DNA of 64,000 bases from Eubacterium sp. 1001713B170207_170306_E7 (GCF_015547515.1 NZ_JADMVE010000002.1:372001-436000), one strand, 5' to 3'; shown: positions 13,964 through 23,733, counted from the first letter of the stretch. Notes: generated by a model not told the origin, from the sequence alone. Made by a program: numbers and translations.

Positions 13964-14576
13964 AAACCGTCAAAAAAAACTATTTTATTCGGAAATAATG
14001 GTGATCGCCCATGGTAAAACAGAATTTCTTTTTTGCCAAAGTATAAAAGCTAATTTGCGAATACCAATGATCATCGAATCCAATAATAAAGGGAGAAGCA
14101 GTATCGAAATTACAGGAATATTAAAATATCTTGAAACAAATTATTATTTAAAAAACAAAAAGAATTTTTCTTCTTTTTATGAAACCATTGAATATGATAA
14201 AAAAACAAGAATGCCAGTAAATTTTTCGATTTATCCAATCATGGATTTAGAAGAAAATTATGATATGTCGCTCATAAAAAAATATAAAAATGGGCACCTG
14301 TTCGACAGTCATTGGTTAAAAACGTTTGTTCATCCAATTTATAATGACCATACATTTGAAGATGTTTTTAAAGAAGCAAATTTATCTTGCGCGCAAAATG
14401 ATAAAGACAAGGGAAACTACAACGCTTATTTCAGGGAATTATTTTTAGAGCAAACGGGAAAAGAATGCATAGAAATGTTAATTGAAAAATTTAAAAAAAC
14501 AGAGAAGACAAATATGGAATTGTTTTTGGAACATTGCCTAAAAATTCAAGAAAAACGAGCGTTATTATTTAGATAA
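13956..14576 (+). CDS. RloB/TOPRIM-like partner of the ATPase
   Basis: 206 residues. The N-terminus IMVIAHGKTEFLFCQSIKAN resembles the EGxTE motif that opens TOPRIM domains of RloB/OLD-like effectors, but histidine replaces the first glutamate. The strand SIYPIMDLEENYD could be the D-x-D motif. Its start overlaps the ATPase stop region by 8 bases, so the two products are made together. If TOPRIM, it would cleave nucleic acid such as tRNA or DNA. The altered first motif leaves catalysis uncertain. Confidence 0.65.
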   Translation: MDKNRQKKLFYSEIMVIAHGKTEFLFCQSIKANLRIPMIIESNNKGRSSIEITGILKYLETNYYLKNKKNFSSFYETIEYDKKTRMPVNFSIYPIMDLEENYDMSLIKKYKNGHLFDSHWLKTFVHPIYNDHTFEDVFKEANLSCAQNDKDKGNYNAYFRELFLEQTGKECIEMLIEKFKKTEKTNMELFLEHCLKIQEKRALLFR

Positions 14577-14634
14577 AAAGTGAGCGTTTTGAGCAATTTT
14601 GGAATGTTAAAGAGCCTTCATAAATTGAGATGAT

Positions 14635-14680
14635 CCCCCCTAAGTAGACAAGGTAAATAACCAAAATCTACTTAGGGGGG
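14635..14680. repeat. 14-bp inverted repeat at the left edge of an IS3 remnant
   Basis: CCCCCCTAAGTAGA (14635-14648) and TCTACTTAGGGGGG (14667-14680) form a perfect 14-bp stem with an 18-base loop, directly before the first frame of the decayed IS3 element. It may be an insertion-sequence end folded on itself or a hairpin that shields the transposase gene from outside transcription. Confidence 0.6.
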
Positions 14681-14685
14681 ATTTT

Positions 14686-15806
14686 ATGTATAGGAAACAT
14701 ATACTCGAAAAAAAATTAAATATTGTAAAAAGATACATGAATAGACTCTTTTCGCTGGAAGAAAAAGTCCATGAGTTAGGATACAAAACAGTAACAGGAT
14801 GCTTTAAACGATGGGGGTGGCAATATTAGAAGCAAACAAAAGAAAGGCTTTTGCAGCTAACCGGTAAAAGAGCTTACACAGCCGAGTCCAAAACAATGGT
14901 GGTCGAGGCGTATCTTTGTGGAAAAGCCTCAACAATTGACCTTGCCGCAAAGCACAAAATCAGCACGGCAGATGTTTTGTTGTATAATGCCAATAGAATG
15001 CTTAGGGATTATGATCCTAAGAGGGAAGTCTATATGACAGAAGCACAGAGAAAAACAACCCTTGAAGAACGAAAAGAAAGCGATGAACACTGCATTTCCT
15101 ATGATAGAGATTACAAGGAAGCCGCTTCTTGGCTTGATTTTTCATACAGTCAGGTTTATTCCTGTATTAAAAATATGATGCTGATGATGAAACAGTCTTG
15201 TTGGATAGGCATGGCGCATAAATCAGATGAAGAAGTGGATGAACTGGAACGGCTGCACCGGGGAAATATAAGGCTTAAACGCCAGCTTGAAAAAAAGATA
15301 TGGTAGTAGAACTGCTAAAAAAGGTGAAAGCCTTTGAAAGGATGTGAGGCTTGAGAAATAACACCACGAATTGAAATTTATGGCGATTAAATATTTTAGT
15401 AAAGAAAAACAATGGCAGATCAGCTAGATGGGCAGGCAGTCGGGAATTTCCCGTGCGGCGACGGCGCTCAGTCCCTGAACAGGAGGCGGAGAACCTAAAA
15501 TTGGCAGAACTGATAAAAGCATACGATGAACAATTTTATCATATATTAGGCTATCGGCGAATAACAAGCTGGATAAACCATTTCAATCATATGAGTTACA
15601 GCAAGAACTGGATTCACCGGATGATGAAAAAACTTGGAATCTATTCGATCATTCGGAAAAAGAAAAAATAGCACGCTTCCAATCCGGAAATGACTGCTGA
15701 AAATAAGCTTAAAAAAGATTTTAATGCAGCAAAGCCAAATGGTGTGCGTAATATAAATATCCGCTATATCTGTATGCTGATACATCAGATACCTGTAGTC
15801 CTATTT
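14686..15806 (+). pseudogene. Decayed IS3-family transposase (OrfA and OrfB fragments)
   Basis: The frame from ATG 14686 gives MYRKHILEKKLNIVKRYM, meets TAG at 14827 and continues in the same frame through LTGKRAYTAESKTMVVEAYL with helix-turn-helix OrfA features (to 15306). An OrfB piece follows at about 15480-15671: KAYDEQFYHILGYRRITSWI and NWIHRMMKKLGIYSI match the HTH_21 domain. Then NKLKKDFNAAKPNG and a degraded DDE start follow. No catalytic core remains. The element is dead and truncated on the right. Confidence 0.8.
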
Positions 15807-15835
15807 TAGATGTTTCACTTGTCGGCTTAACAAAG

Positions 15836-15872
15836 GGAAAGGGCTGATCAAATCAGGGCTCTTTTTTTTAAG
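15836..15872 (+). terminator. Hairpin with T-run after the IS3 remnant
   Basis: GCTGAT / ATCAGGGC followed by CTTTTTTTT forms a short terminator-like structure. It separates the IS remnant from the XRE regulator promoter region. Confidence 0.5.
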
Positions 15873-16004
15873 GAGAATCCTAACAATTATTTTTTCTTTG
15901 CAACAAAAAATATTAAGAGTGCAAAAAGTAATGGCTTCGTATATAATTATAATAGATAAATTGTATTGTAGTATTCCTTAATTCTTTATAAGGAGAGGAA
16001 AACA

Positions 16005-17453
16005 ATGTCTGTTTTTAGTGAACGATTAAAGGAACTGATCGAAAATAATGAAGAATCGGTTTACCAGCTGGCTAAAAAAGCAGAAGTCAATCGGACGGTA
16101 ATCCACAAGGTTTTATCTGGGGAAAGAGTGCCGAAAAAAGAATTTGTTGATAAGATTACCAAGGCCATGTCGTTGACTCCCTTTGAGAAAAAGGAGATCA
16201 CAGAACTATGGCTTCAGACAAAATTAGGCGATAAAATTTATTATCGGCGCAAAAAAGTAAAGGAAGTGATCGAAAGTCTTTCGGGCAATCCCTTAAGAAA
16301 TTATGCTTACCAATTTGAAAAGCAGAGATTTACAAAGATTGAGCCAAGCCAGCAGGGATGGCGAATGATTCAAGGGAAGGAAAATGTCGAGAAAGCAGTA
16401 CTGGCAGTTTTGGGGGATTCATTCAAACATTTTGAGGAACCGGAGATCAGCTTCTATCTGCCCAATGGATTTCCGTATTTCTTTGAGCTGCTTTATAATT
16501 TTTATATCGACTGTGAAAAAAGCGTTAGTATCAGACATCTTGTGTATATTGAGAAGGACAGCGGTAATAATGAAAAAGCCTGTTTGAATAATCTTGAAAC
16601 TTTGGAGCCCTTATTAGCATTTGGGCTGAACTCGAATAAAGATTATGAGCCCCGCTATTTTTGTGGTGAAGGAGATCCCAGGGTATGGCTGGAGTTGATT
16701 CCGAACAACTTCATAATGACCAACCGCTGTGTCATGTGTTTTGAGCGGTCTTTGGAGACGGTCATTTATTTTGACACAATGGAAACGCTTGCTCATTTTA
16801 AAAAGCTCTTTAACAGAGCGTTTGAAAACGCACCTCATCTTCTGGAAAGAGGAAAGACTATTCCGGAGATGTATGGCTGGAGCGCGATTACAGAATATGA
16901 GTACATTATCGAGCCGACACCCTGTCTGGCAAAATATTTTAGCAGGGATTTTTTAAATGCGATTATCAAACAGGAGCTGCCAGAAAGAGAGGCGATTCTC
17001 AAAATGGCGGCCGATTTTTATGGTGATGTCAACAGGCGTGGTAAATATCCGCTTTCAATTTTTAATATCACCAGTCTTGGAGAGATGCTGGAAACCGGGA
17101 TCGTTCGGTCATTGCCGCACTATTTTGTAAGGCCCTTTACCAGGAATGAGATATGTGCAGTTTTGGAAGATATCCGACAAGAACTGTTAAACCACAGCCA
17201 AAAATATATGGCCATTAATTCAGAAGCTTTTCATGTGCCGATGGACACAGAAATCATCAAAACCAATGAGAGTGAGATTGCCATCCGCAGTTTTAATGCT
17301 GACGGCAGCGAACTGACGACCGTTTTTCTTCGTGAAAACAGCATTGTCCGGGCTTTCAGCGATTTTTTCGATTATCTGAAAACCAGCCGGTATGTCTACA
17401 GCGATGAGGAATTAGCAGAGCTCATTGATAAAGCCATCCGACGTAAAAATTGA
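16005..17453 (+). CDS. XRE-family regulator with a long C-terminal domain
   Basis: 482 residues. An N-terminal helix-turn-helix (residues about 5-60: VYQLAKKAEVNRTVIHKVLSGERVPKKEF) is followed by about 420 residues of unrecognised sequence without membrane segments. The length is unusual for XRE repressors, so the C-terminal part probably senses a ligand or partner. AAGGAGAGG precedes ATG 16005. It stands alone, upstream of the structured-RNA candidate and the large surface protein, and may regulate either. Confidence 0.75.
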   Translation: MSVFSERLKELIENNEESVYQLAKKAEVNRTVIHKVLSGERVPKKEFVDKITKAMSLTPFEKKEITELWLQTKLGDKIYYRRKKVKEVIESLSGNPLRNYAYQFEKQRFTKIEPSQQGWRMIQGKENVEKAVLAVLGDSFKHFEEPEISFYLPNGFPYFFELLYNFYIDCEKSVSIRHLVYIEKDSGNNEKACLNNLETLEPLLAFGLNSNKDYEPRYFCGEGDPRVWLELIPNNFIMTNRCVMCFERSLETVIYFDTMETLAHFKKLFNRAFENAPHLLERGKTIPEMYGWSAITEYEYIIEPTPCLAKYFSRDFLNAIIKQELPEREAILKMAADFYGDVNRRGKYPLSIFNITSLGEMLETGIVRSLPHYFVRPFTRNEICAVLEDIRQELLNHSQKYMAINSEAFHVPMDTEIIKTNESEIAIRSFNADGSELTTVFLRENSIVRAFSDFFDYLKTSRYVYSDEELAELIDKAIRRKN

Positions 17454-17509
17454 AAAAATAGATCTGCTATAGGTATAAATAACAAATAAAAACTTTCTGA
17501 ATAAAGAGA

Positions 17510-17538
17510 TTGCTTTAATCTGAAATTCGTTTTATAAT
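17510..17538 (+). promoter_or_regulatory. Promoter of the structured RNA candidate
   Basis: TTGCTT (17510-17515), a 17-bp spacer and TATAAT (17533-17538) form a near-consensus promoter. Transcription would start near 17545, just before a 13-base sequence whose perfect complement closes the region at 17788-17800. Confidence 0.7.
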
Positions 17539-17544
17539 AAGGTT

Positions 17545-17800
17545 TAAGGAAAACTAAATAGAAAATTGCGGCATCCGGCATTGTGCGGCAACACAATACC
17601 GGCTTGCGCAGGTGATGAGACCACCAACACAACGGCCCGACCGGGCACGTACCGCATTACTTATTATAGGCTATTTGCGCTCCAAAAACAAGAAAATAGT
17701 CTGTAATTCAGTAGGCTTTTTTGTGCTAACCTTTTTTGAGATAAAATCAAAGCTGTGTAGTGGTGATTTCACCCTGCATAGCTTTTTTATTTAGTTTTCC
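17545..17800 (+). ncRNA. Unassigned structured non-coding RNA candidate (about 250 bases)
   Basis: Between XRE and the surface protein, without a convincing ORF. GGAAAACTAAATA (17548-17560) pairs perfectly with TATTTAGTTTTCC (17788-17800). Inside, TGCGG (17567-17571) pairs with CCGCA (17652-17656) and encloses three hairpins: CCGG-ATTGTG/CACAAT-CCGG (17575-17602), GGTG/CACC (17611-17624) and GCCC/GGGC (17635-17646). A further hairpin CTATTT/AAATAG (17671-17699) and a terminator AGCTGTGTAG.../...CTGCATAGCT plus TTTTTT (17750-17788) follow. A promoter precedes it. I cannot match it to a riboswitch or known RNA. It could also be a small terminal-inverted-repeat element. Confidence 0.55.
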
Positions 17801-18059
17801 GTGACTGCCTGCAAAGATACCAGAGGGCATCAAAAATCTTAAGAAAGGGAGGATAAAAGAAAACACTTATAAAAGTGAGAGAATACAAACTTTAGTATCG
17901 GAGAAAAAAGTCCTGCCACAAAAAGTGCGACATATTGCACACAAAAGGGAACTTTGATAGAATGGAAATCAAGTTATATTACAATACAATTTGTCTAAGT
18001 ATCAGTAAATAAAAGAAATGCTGGTATTGATTTTGTTAACGTTTTAATGAGGAGAGAAA

Positions 18060-21000
18060 ATGAAAAGGACAAAACGATTAATCGCTTTAATTCTGGTGGT
18101 GCTACTGTGTTTATCAACCATACCGACAGGAATTTTTGCTGAAGGTAACACCCAAACAGTAACAGATGAGGCCACAATACAACTAGAAGAAAATCAAGTG
18201 GATGAAAAAAGCGCAGAAAATGCAGCCAATGATATATTTTCTGTTGAAAAAAATGAAAATGTGCTGGAAAGCCAGGAGGATTTGACGGAAGAGGAAATTA
18301 TTCAAGAAGCCACCGAACCCGAAGCTTCTGGAGATAATAATGGACTTCCAGAAACAAGCCAGAACAAAACCCAGGAAAATGTGGCAGTTCCTGCATCAGA
18401 CGAAGAAACCATTCCTGGTAAAGAAACAGCTGTTGCAGATTTTACCTATGACACAAAATACGATGGGACGCTCGTATTGACTGCTTATACTGGCAACGCT
18501 GCTGATGTGGTAGTTCCCAGTGAAATTAATGGTCTTAAGGTGACTGAGATTGGCCCATGGGGAGGAACAAGCTGGGCTACGACCTATAAAGAGGTAGTTA
18601 AAAGTGTGACAGTGCCAGAGGGTGTTACCAGTATTGGCAGCGGTGTTTTTAAGGACTGCCCGAATTTAACAACGGTTGATATGCCTTCGACCTTGATGGC
18701 TTGTGCAGGTTTTGAAAACTGTCCGATTAAGACGGCTGATGGATTTAAAAAAGCGACTAAGTTAAGTAATCTCAGCTTTAAAGGACAGCCCATTGAAGAT
18801 GTCAGTGCTTTGGCAGGTTGTTCTAACTTAAACTATTTTGGAATAGAAAACACAAGTATGACGGATCTGAAAGGTGTCAAAGGAATTAAATCCCTTCAGC
18901 ATATCTCAATTTTAACAGTCTCAAATAATAAACTAACATCTTTCGATGGAATTGAAGGCATGAATATTGGAACGATTTATGCTTCACATAATGCCATCCG
19001 TAATGTTTCGGCACTGAAGAATAGTAGGAATTTGAGCATATTATGGTTAGATAACAATGAATTAAAAAATATGTCGGATATTAAAGGGCTCGAAGACGTC
19101 GCATTTGTTCGGGAAATTATTTTCAGAGAAAATCGCCTCACCTCACTGAACGGCATTGAAAAAATAACCAGTCTGTACCGTGTTGAGTTAGGTGATAACC
19201 CGGATTTAAAAGATATTTCGCCCTTGAAAAAGCTCGATAACCTGTCTGAAGTAACCCTGTCTGGTACGAGTGTCAGTGCAGAAGATCAGTTTGATCTTAT
19301 GCAGATCAAAGACCAAACTATCCGTCCGGGTTCAATCAGAACCTTTAAAGGAAAGCCCGAAACCATCTCTTATCAGCAATTACAGGTTTCTGTTGAAAAC
19401 CCAGAAATAGCTGAGTTAAAAATAGCTTCCTATAACAATGGACTCGAAATTACAGGTAAAAAAATCGGACAGACTAAAGCAACGATTGCTTATGAAAATA
19501 GCGGTGTAACTTACAAAAAAGACCTGACTCTGACAGTGACTGATGGGGTAGTCCCCCAGGATTTTAATTATAAAGTGAATAATGATGGTCAGACTTTGAC
19601 GATTACAGAATATCATGGCCCGGGGGGAATCGTGGTTTTCCCTGATAAAATTGATGGGAAATCAGTCACAGTAATTGATAGTTTAGGCTATAATTTTGAT
19701 CGAAATATCATTACAGGTATTATTGTTCCAGAAGGAATCAAAGGGATTGGACTCAGCACTTTTTATGGATTTTCCAATTTATCCAGTGTTGAACTGCCAT
19801 CTACTTTAGAAGGTCAAGTAGGATTTCAAAATTGTGCGCTGACAGATCTTAAGGGATTTGAGAAGTTAAAAAAGGTTACCTCTTTAGAGTTGTCTGGAAA
19901 TAAGATAACGGATATTTCAGATATACCTAAGGAATCAAAAGATATTTATAGCGTTAATTTATCTGGGAACCCTGTTGAGGATATCACTGCATTGGCGCAG
20001 TTTAAAAATTTAAAAATCATTGATTTAAAAGATACTAATATAGCGGAAATATCCGCTTTGAAAGAACTATATAATCTGTTTAACGTTAATTTGACGAATA
20101 CCCAGGTAAAGGACGTCAGTTTTTTTAAAGAATTTCCTAATCTTTATCAACTGGTGCTGGACGGCACGCTTGTCTCTGATGCTGATCGTTTGAATTTCGT
20201 GTCGCTCTCGGATATTTCGGTATTAGAGGGATATCATGCTTATTTAGAAACTTCCGCACCCTCAGGGGTTTTGGAAAGTCAAAAAATGCTTCTTGAAACA
20301 TCGGATTCTGAGATTGTTCGTATTGAACGGGATGAATATAGCCAAAATTACAAAATGACAGGATTGAAAGCAGGTGAGACAACAGTTGTTTTCCATTATG
20401 GAAAGGAACAGGCGGCTCCTTTTAAAGTGATAGTAAAAGGAATCCAGGCAGTCCAGCCAGTAGGAAAACCCATCGGTGAATTGCCAACTGTTATGCCGGA
20501 AAGTCGTTTCGCGCTTTATGCGGATGGAAATCTGTGGAATTTTGGTGGGAAAACACCAGAACTGATTCATGATAAGGTAAAAGAGTATGTGCAACCTTAT
20601 CAGATATTAGGAGAAAAAACCTATAATTACAGTGCGATTTTGGATTTTGATAATAATCTTTTGGTAAGAGATCTATCACAAGCAGAGAATAAGCATCCAA
20701 ATATCAGCGCCACAGAATACACAAAGACGGTTGAAAACGTCAAGGAATACAGCCGCTTACACGCCCTGAATCATAAAAATGAGCTTTTTAGAATTACAGG
20801 TGAAAAAATAAGTGATCAAGTTGATGATTATTATGATATTATCCCAGGCGGATCGGTTGTATTAGGCGTTTGTTATTTAAAAGAAGGCAATCTGTATGAA
20901 AAAACGGATGCGGGAGAAAAGGTAGTAGCGTCTGATGTCAAAGCTTTAATAAAGCCGGAAGGATATAGTTTAGGCGGATATGGGATGTATGGATATATTA

Positions 21001-23096
21001 CAGAGGATAATATTTATTATATCTGCCACTGGGAAAAACAGTCTGATAATCTTATGAGCTACGACTATGAGTTAAAAATTGAAAAATGCAGTGAGCAAAT
21101 TGATGCAGTTTATGATAATTTCTTTATAAATGGCGAGGGAACCAGTTTTGTGGCACCTTATGGAACGAGCTGGTATAAACCGCCAACTGGAGGAACAGTT
21201 TTCAAAATCAGTGATCAGAAGATTAAGGTCACCGCGTACCAATTAACAATATCTGGGTCAGGCGACGTGTATGAATGCCATTTTGCGGATGATCGTAATC
21301 ATTTATGGAAATGGCGCACGGACAATGGAGAGCTCGTTCTAGTTACCGATCAATTTGATACTTTTGTCGATTCTGGCTATAGCTATAAAACTAAAGATGG
21401 AAAAGTGTTTACTTTATCTGGCCAGGATGTAACCCCACCGGCCAATGTGCTTTTCCAAGGAAGAAACTTTACTTTAAAAACCGATCATATTGCCTATCGG
21501 GGAGATATCGCTGTCTTAGATAAAGTCAGCCAAATGGTTGGCGATAACAAATTTGAGGAAGCCTACGCTATTCGTGAAGACGGCACAATCTGGAGCCTCG
21601 AAAATGGACCAAAGCTTTATCTGGACGGCTCTCAAAAAGATGAGGACGTCGCCGTCTGGAACATGACACTCACAGACAAAGCCAGTATACCAAAAGGAGC
21701 CCTTCAAAGGTTAGTTCCGGTCTTTGAACCCGCAAACGCAACCAATCAGAAAGTGGACTGGAGCAGCGATAACGAAGCTGTCGCCGCCGTTGATAAAAGT
21801 GGTTTCGTGACTGGAATCACCACGGGTACGGCTGTGATCACAGCAAAATCAGAAGACGGTGAAAAAACAGCCTCCTGCCAGGTAACGGTTATCGAAACAG
21901 AAAAGCAGACCATTGTACAGGACGATGTTCAAATGGATGTTTTCATTCCACAGGGCGCAGTGCCGGAGGGCTACTCTGTAACGATGGATAATACTAAGAT
22001 ACCTGAAGAAGAGCAAAAAACCATTGAGGAATACTATAAGGATAATTATAAATCCATTGTGAAGTTTATGGATTTGAAAATGGCAGATAAAGACGGCAAT
22101 ACCATCAGCCAGTTTAATGAAGCGCTGACGATACGTATTAAAATTGATCAGAATATTGATAACCTGAAATGCCTGACCATTGTTTATATCATGGATGGAG
22201 GCTATCCACAAGTGATACCAACCACGATTACAGAGGATGGTTATGCGGTATTTACAACCGATCATTTTAGTCAATACGCATTGATTGAGACCAAAAACGA
22301 AAATTCAACAACGGATGTACAGGAAAATATACCGGTAAATATTTCAGTTGAAAGCGTTGAGTTAGACAAAACAGATGCCGCCTTAAAAATTGGTGAAACC
22401 ACCATGCTAACAGCTACCATAACCCCAGAAAACGCCACCAACAAAAACGTGAGCTGGACAAGCAGTGACGAAAAAGTAGCGACGGTTAAAGGCGGTGTCG
22501 TTACCGCATTAGCCGAAGGAAGAGCAGCGATCACCGTTACTACCGAAGATGGCGAAAAAACAGATGTGTGCAATGTAACAGTCAGCGGAGAAAAACCCGT
22601 TACGGTTCCTGTGACAGGCGTAAGCTTAGACATAGGAAAGGCTGCGTTGAAAGTTAATGAAACCACTGCGCTAACAGCCAAAATAACCCCAGAAAACGCC
22701 ACCAATAAAAACGTCAGCTGGTCAAGTAGTGATGAAAAAGTAGCGGCGGTTAAAGGCGGTGTGGTCACCGCTGTAGGTGAAGGTAAAGCGACGATTATCG
22801 TTACCACAGAAGACGGCAATAAAACCGCTGAATGTACCGTAACCGTCACGAAAAAAGAAGAACCAAAACCAACAGACCCAACAACGCCAACGGTGAAACC
22901 AGAAGACAATAACCCATCTGGAGGTAATGGCACAAAAACAGACACAACGGTCCAGACAGCGGCCCAAAACAACGGCTCAAATCCGGGTACAGCACTGACA
23001 AATCAGGAAAAAACCAGTACGCTGCTGGTAATGTGCACCGTCACAGCGCTCTGCGGGCTGGCCATTTTCAGCATCAAACGCAAACAAACTAAATAA
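18060..23096 (+). CDS. Giant LRR/Big2 surface protein
   Basis: 1678 residues. A signal peptide (hydrophobic IALILVVLLCLSTIPTGIFA) is followed by an acidic low-complexity stretch and two leucine-rich-repeat blocks of the internalin-like LRR type (about residues 210-430 and 560-730; NLSILWLDNNELKNMSDI). A beta-rich middle region spans about residues 870-1230 and a first Big2 domain lies near 1250-1310 (FEPANATNQKVDWSSDNEAV). A segment beginning DVFIPQGAVPEGYSV and two further Big2 domains (about 1430-1600) follow. A threonine/proline linker and a terminal membrane helix with basic tail close the protein. There is no LPXTG. It probably acts in adhesion. A possible promoter is TTGATA-17-TATTAC at 17954-17982. 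Confidence 0.85.
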   Translation: MKRTKRLIALILVVLLCLSTIPTGIFAEGNTQTVTDEATIQLEENQVDEKSAENAANDIFSVEKNENVLESQEDLTEEEIIQEATEPEASGDNNGLPETSQNKTQENVAVPASDEETIPGKETAVADFTYDTKYDGTLVLTAYTGNAADVVVPSEINGLKVTEIGPWGGTSWATTYKEVVKSVTVPEGVTSIGSGVFKDCPNLTTVDMPSTLMACAGFENCPIKTADGFKKATKLSNLSFKGQPIEDVSALAGCSNLNYFGIENTSMTDLKGVKGIKSLQHISILTVSNNKLTSFDGIEGMNIGTIYASHNAIRNVSALKNSRNLSILWLDNNELKNMSDIKGLEDVAFVREIIFRENRLTSLNGIEKITSLYRVELGDNPDLKDISPLKKLDNLSEVTLSGTSVSAEDQFDLMQIKDQTIRPGSIRTFKGKPETISYQQLQVSVENPEIAELKIASYNNGLEITGKKIGQTKATIAYENSGVTYKKDLTLTVTDGVVPQDFNYKVNNDGQTLTITEYHGPGGIVVFPDKIDGKSVTVIDSLGYNFDRNIITGIIVPEGIKGIGLSTFYGFSNLSSVELPSTLEGQVGFQNCALTDLKGFEKLKKVTSLELSGNKITDISDIPKESKDIYSVNLSGNPVEDITALAQFKNLKIIDLKDTNIAEISALKELYNLFNVNLTNTQVKDVSFFKEFPNLYQLVLDGTLVSDADRLNFVSLSDISVLEGYHAYLETSAPSGVLESQKMLLETSDSEIVRIERDEYSQNYKMTGLKAGETTVVFHYGKEQAAPFKVIVKGIQAVQPVGKPIGELPTVMPESRFALYADGNLWNFGGKTPELIHDKVKEYVQPYQILGEKTYNYSAILDFDNNLLVRDLSQAENKHPNISATEYTKTVENVKEYSRLHALNHKNELFRITGEKISDQVDDYYDIIPGGSVVLGVCYLKEGNLYEKTDAGEKVVASDVKALIKPEGYSLGGYGMYGYITEDNIYYICHWEKQSDNLMSYDYELKIEKCSEQIDAVYDNFFINGEGTSFVAPYGTSWYKPPTGGTVFKISDQKIKVTAYQLTISGSGDVYECHFADDRNHLWKWRTDNGELVLVTDQFDTFVDSGYSYKTKDGKVFTLSGQDVTPPANVLFQGRNFTLKTDHIAYRGDIAVLDKVSQMVGDNKFEEAYAIREDGTIWSLENGPKLYLDGSQKDEDVAVWNMTLTDKASIPKGALQRLVPVFEPANATNQKVDWSSDNEAVAAVDKSGFVTGITTGTAVITAKSEDGEKTASCQVTVIETEKQTIVQDDVQMDVFIPQGAVPEGYSVTMDNTKIPEEEQKTIEEYYKDNYKSIVKFMDLKMADKDGNTISQFNEALTIRIKIDQNIDNLKCLTIVYIMDGGYPQVIPTTITEDGYAVFTTDHFSQYALIETKNENSTTDVQENIPVNISVESVELDKTDAALKIGETTMLTATITPENATNKNVSWTSSDEKVATVKGGVVTALAEGRAAITVTTEDGEKTDVCNVTVSGEKPVTVPVTGVSLDIGKAALKVNETTALTAKITPENATNKNVSWSSSDEKVAAVKGGVVTAVGEGKATIIVTTEDGNKTAECTVTVTKKEEPKPTDPTTPTVKPEDNNPSGGNGTKTDTTVQTAAQNNGSNPGTALTNQEKTSTLLVMCTVTALCGLAIFSIKRKQTK
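22345..22855 (+). repeat. Tandem Big2-encoding DNA repeats
   Basis: The segments at about 22345-22590 and 22615-22850 encode two near-identical Big2 domains (ENATNKNVSW, SSDEKVA, KGGVVTA in both). Their DNA is highly similar, so copy number could change by recombination. Confidence 0.7.
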
Positions 23097-23128
23097 CGAC
23101 CCATCGGGATACTAAGGCATTCCACCCG

Positions 23129-23164
23129 GAAACTGAAGGCTGTACACCTTCAGTTTCTTTTTTT
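23129..23164 (+). terminator. Terminator of the LRR/Big2 gene (copy 1 of a duplicated unit)
   Basis: Stem GAAACTGAAGG / CCTTCAGTTTC (23129-23139 / 23147-23157) then a long T-run. The same unit, including the following ATCGTCAAT, recurs at 60101-60147. Confidence 0.9.
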
Positions 23165-23201
23165 ATCGTCAATACTTTAACAATGCAAAGGAGTAAAGAA
23201 T

Positions 23202-23688
23202 ATGAAACCGGAACAGAGCTATGAAGCACGTGCAGCCATTCTGGAAAGACCCATCGCCTGCTATGAGGAGGTGGAAGGCTATCCGCAGAGCCGGGTGCGC
23301 GTCACCTTTACGGACGGCAGCCAGCTTTTCTTTGGCGGCCCGCTGGAAAGCTTTTATGAAATGATTTTAACCCATCTGGCAGTAAGCATCCCGCATTGCA
23401 AGCAGATGGCCCAGGAGGTCCTGGCCCTTAAAAATGAAACGAAAATTATGCTGCCGATTGTCATCCGGCCCTGGCTGTCGTTCATGGTATTTGAACGGAC
23501 AGAAGGACCGTTGTTTGTCAATCGGTTTTCAGTCAATGAAAGAACCGGAAAGCGGGTGTTTTGACCATCAGATTGGCTATCACGGCGGCGCGGTTGTCAA
23601 AGTCCCCTATAGCGATGAAACCCTCCGCAGCCGGATGCGTGAAGCCCGTCTGGTCGAGCTTGAATGGCTGAAACGGAACGGCCGTTAA
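23202..23688 (+). CDS. ComK-like (tentative) protein read through a UUU-UGA-C +1 frameshift site
   Basis: The first frame (23202-23564, 120 residues) ends VNERTGKRVF at TGA. The next frame continues without delay as DHQIGYHGGAVVKVPYSDET to 23688. The junction is T-TTT-TGA-C: a tRNA-Phe on UUU could slip one base to UUU, with a weak UGA-C in the A site, as in the prfB frameshift (CUU-UGA-C). The fused product is about 161 residues. The alternation KIMLPI...FVNRF...VVKVPYSDETLRSRMREA loosely resembles competence regulator ComK; this is a tentative call. A one-base deletion in a T-run is the plain alternative. The 3' 57 bases recur at 60235-60291. Confidence 0.5.
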
Positions 23689-23694
23689 GAATAA

Positions 23695-23733
23695 AACCCA
23701 GGATGTCACTTTTTGTTACGTCCTGGGTTTTTT
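23695..23733 (+). terminator. Terminator before the type VII locus
   Basis: AACCCAGGA (23695-23703) / TCCTGGGTT (23721-23729) then T-run. It isolates the secretion operon from upstream transcription. Confidence 0.9.

Noticed and set aside
14827..14829. In-frame TAG in the IS3 OrfA frame as a possible pyrrolysine codon
   Set aside because: The element is broken in several other places and lacks its catalytic core, so simple decay is the better explanation.
22271..22972. 233-codon open frame on the minus strand
   Set aside because: It lies opposite the Big2-encoding repeats of the surface protein; its valine/threonine-rich translation mirrors the repeats and it has no ribosome site.
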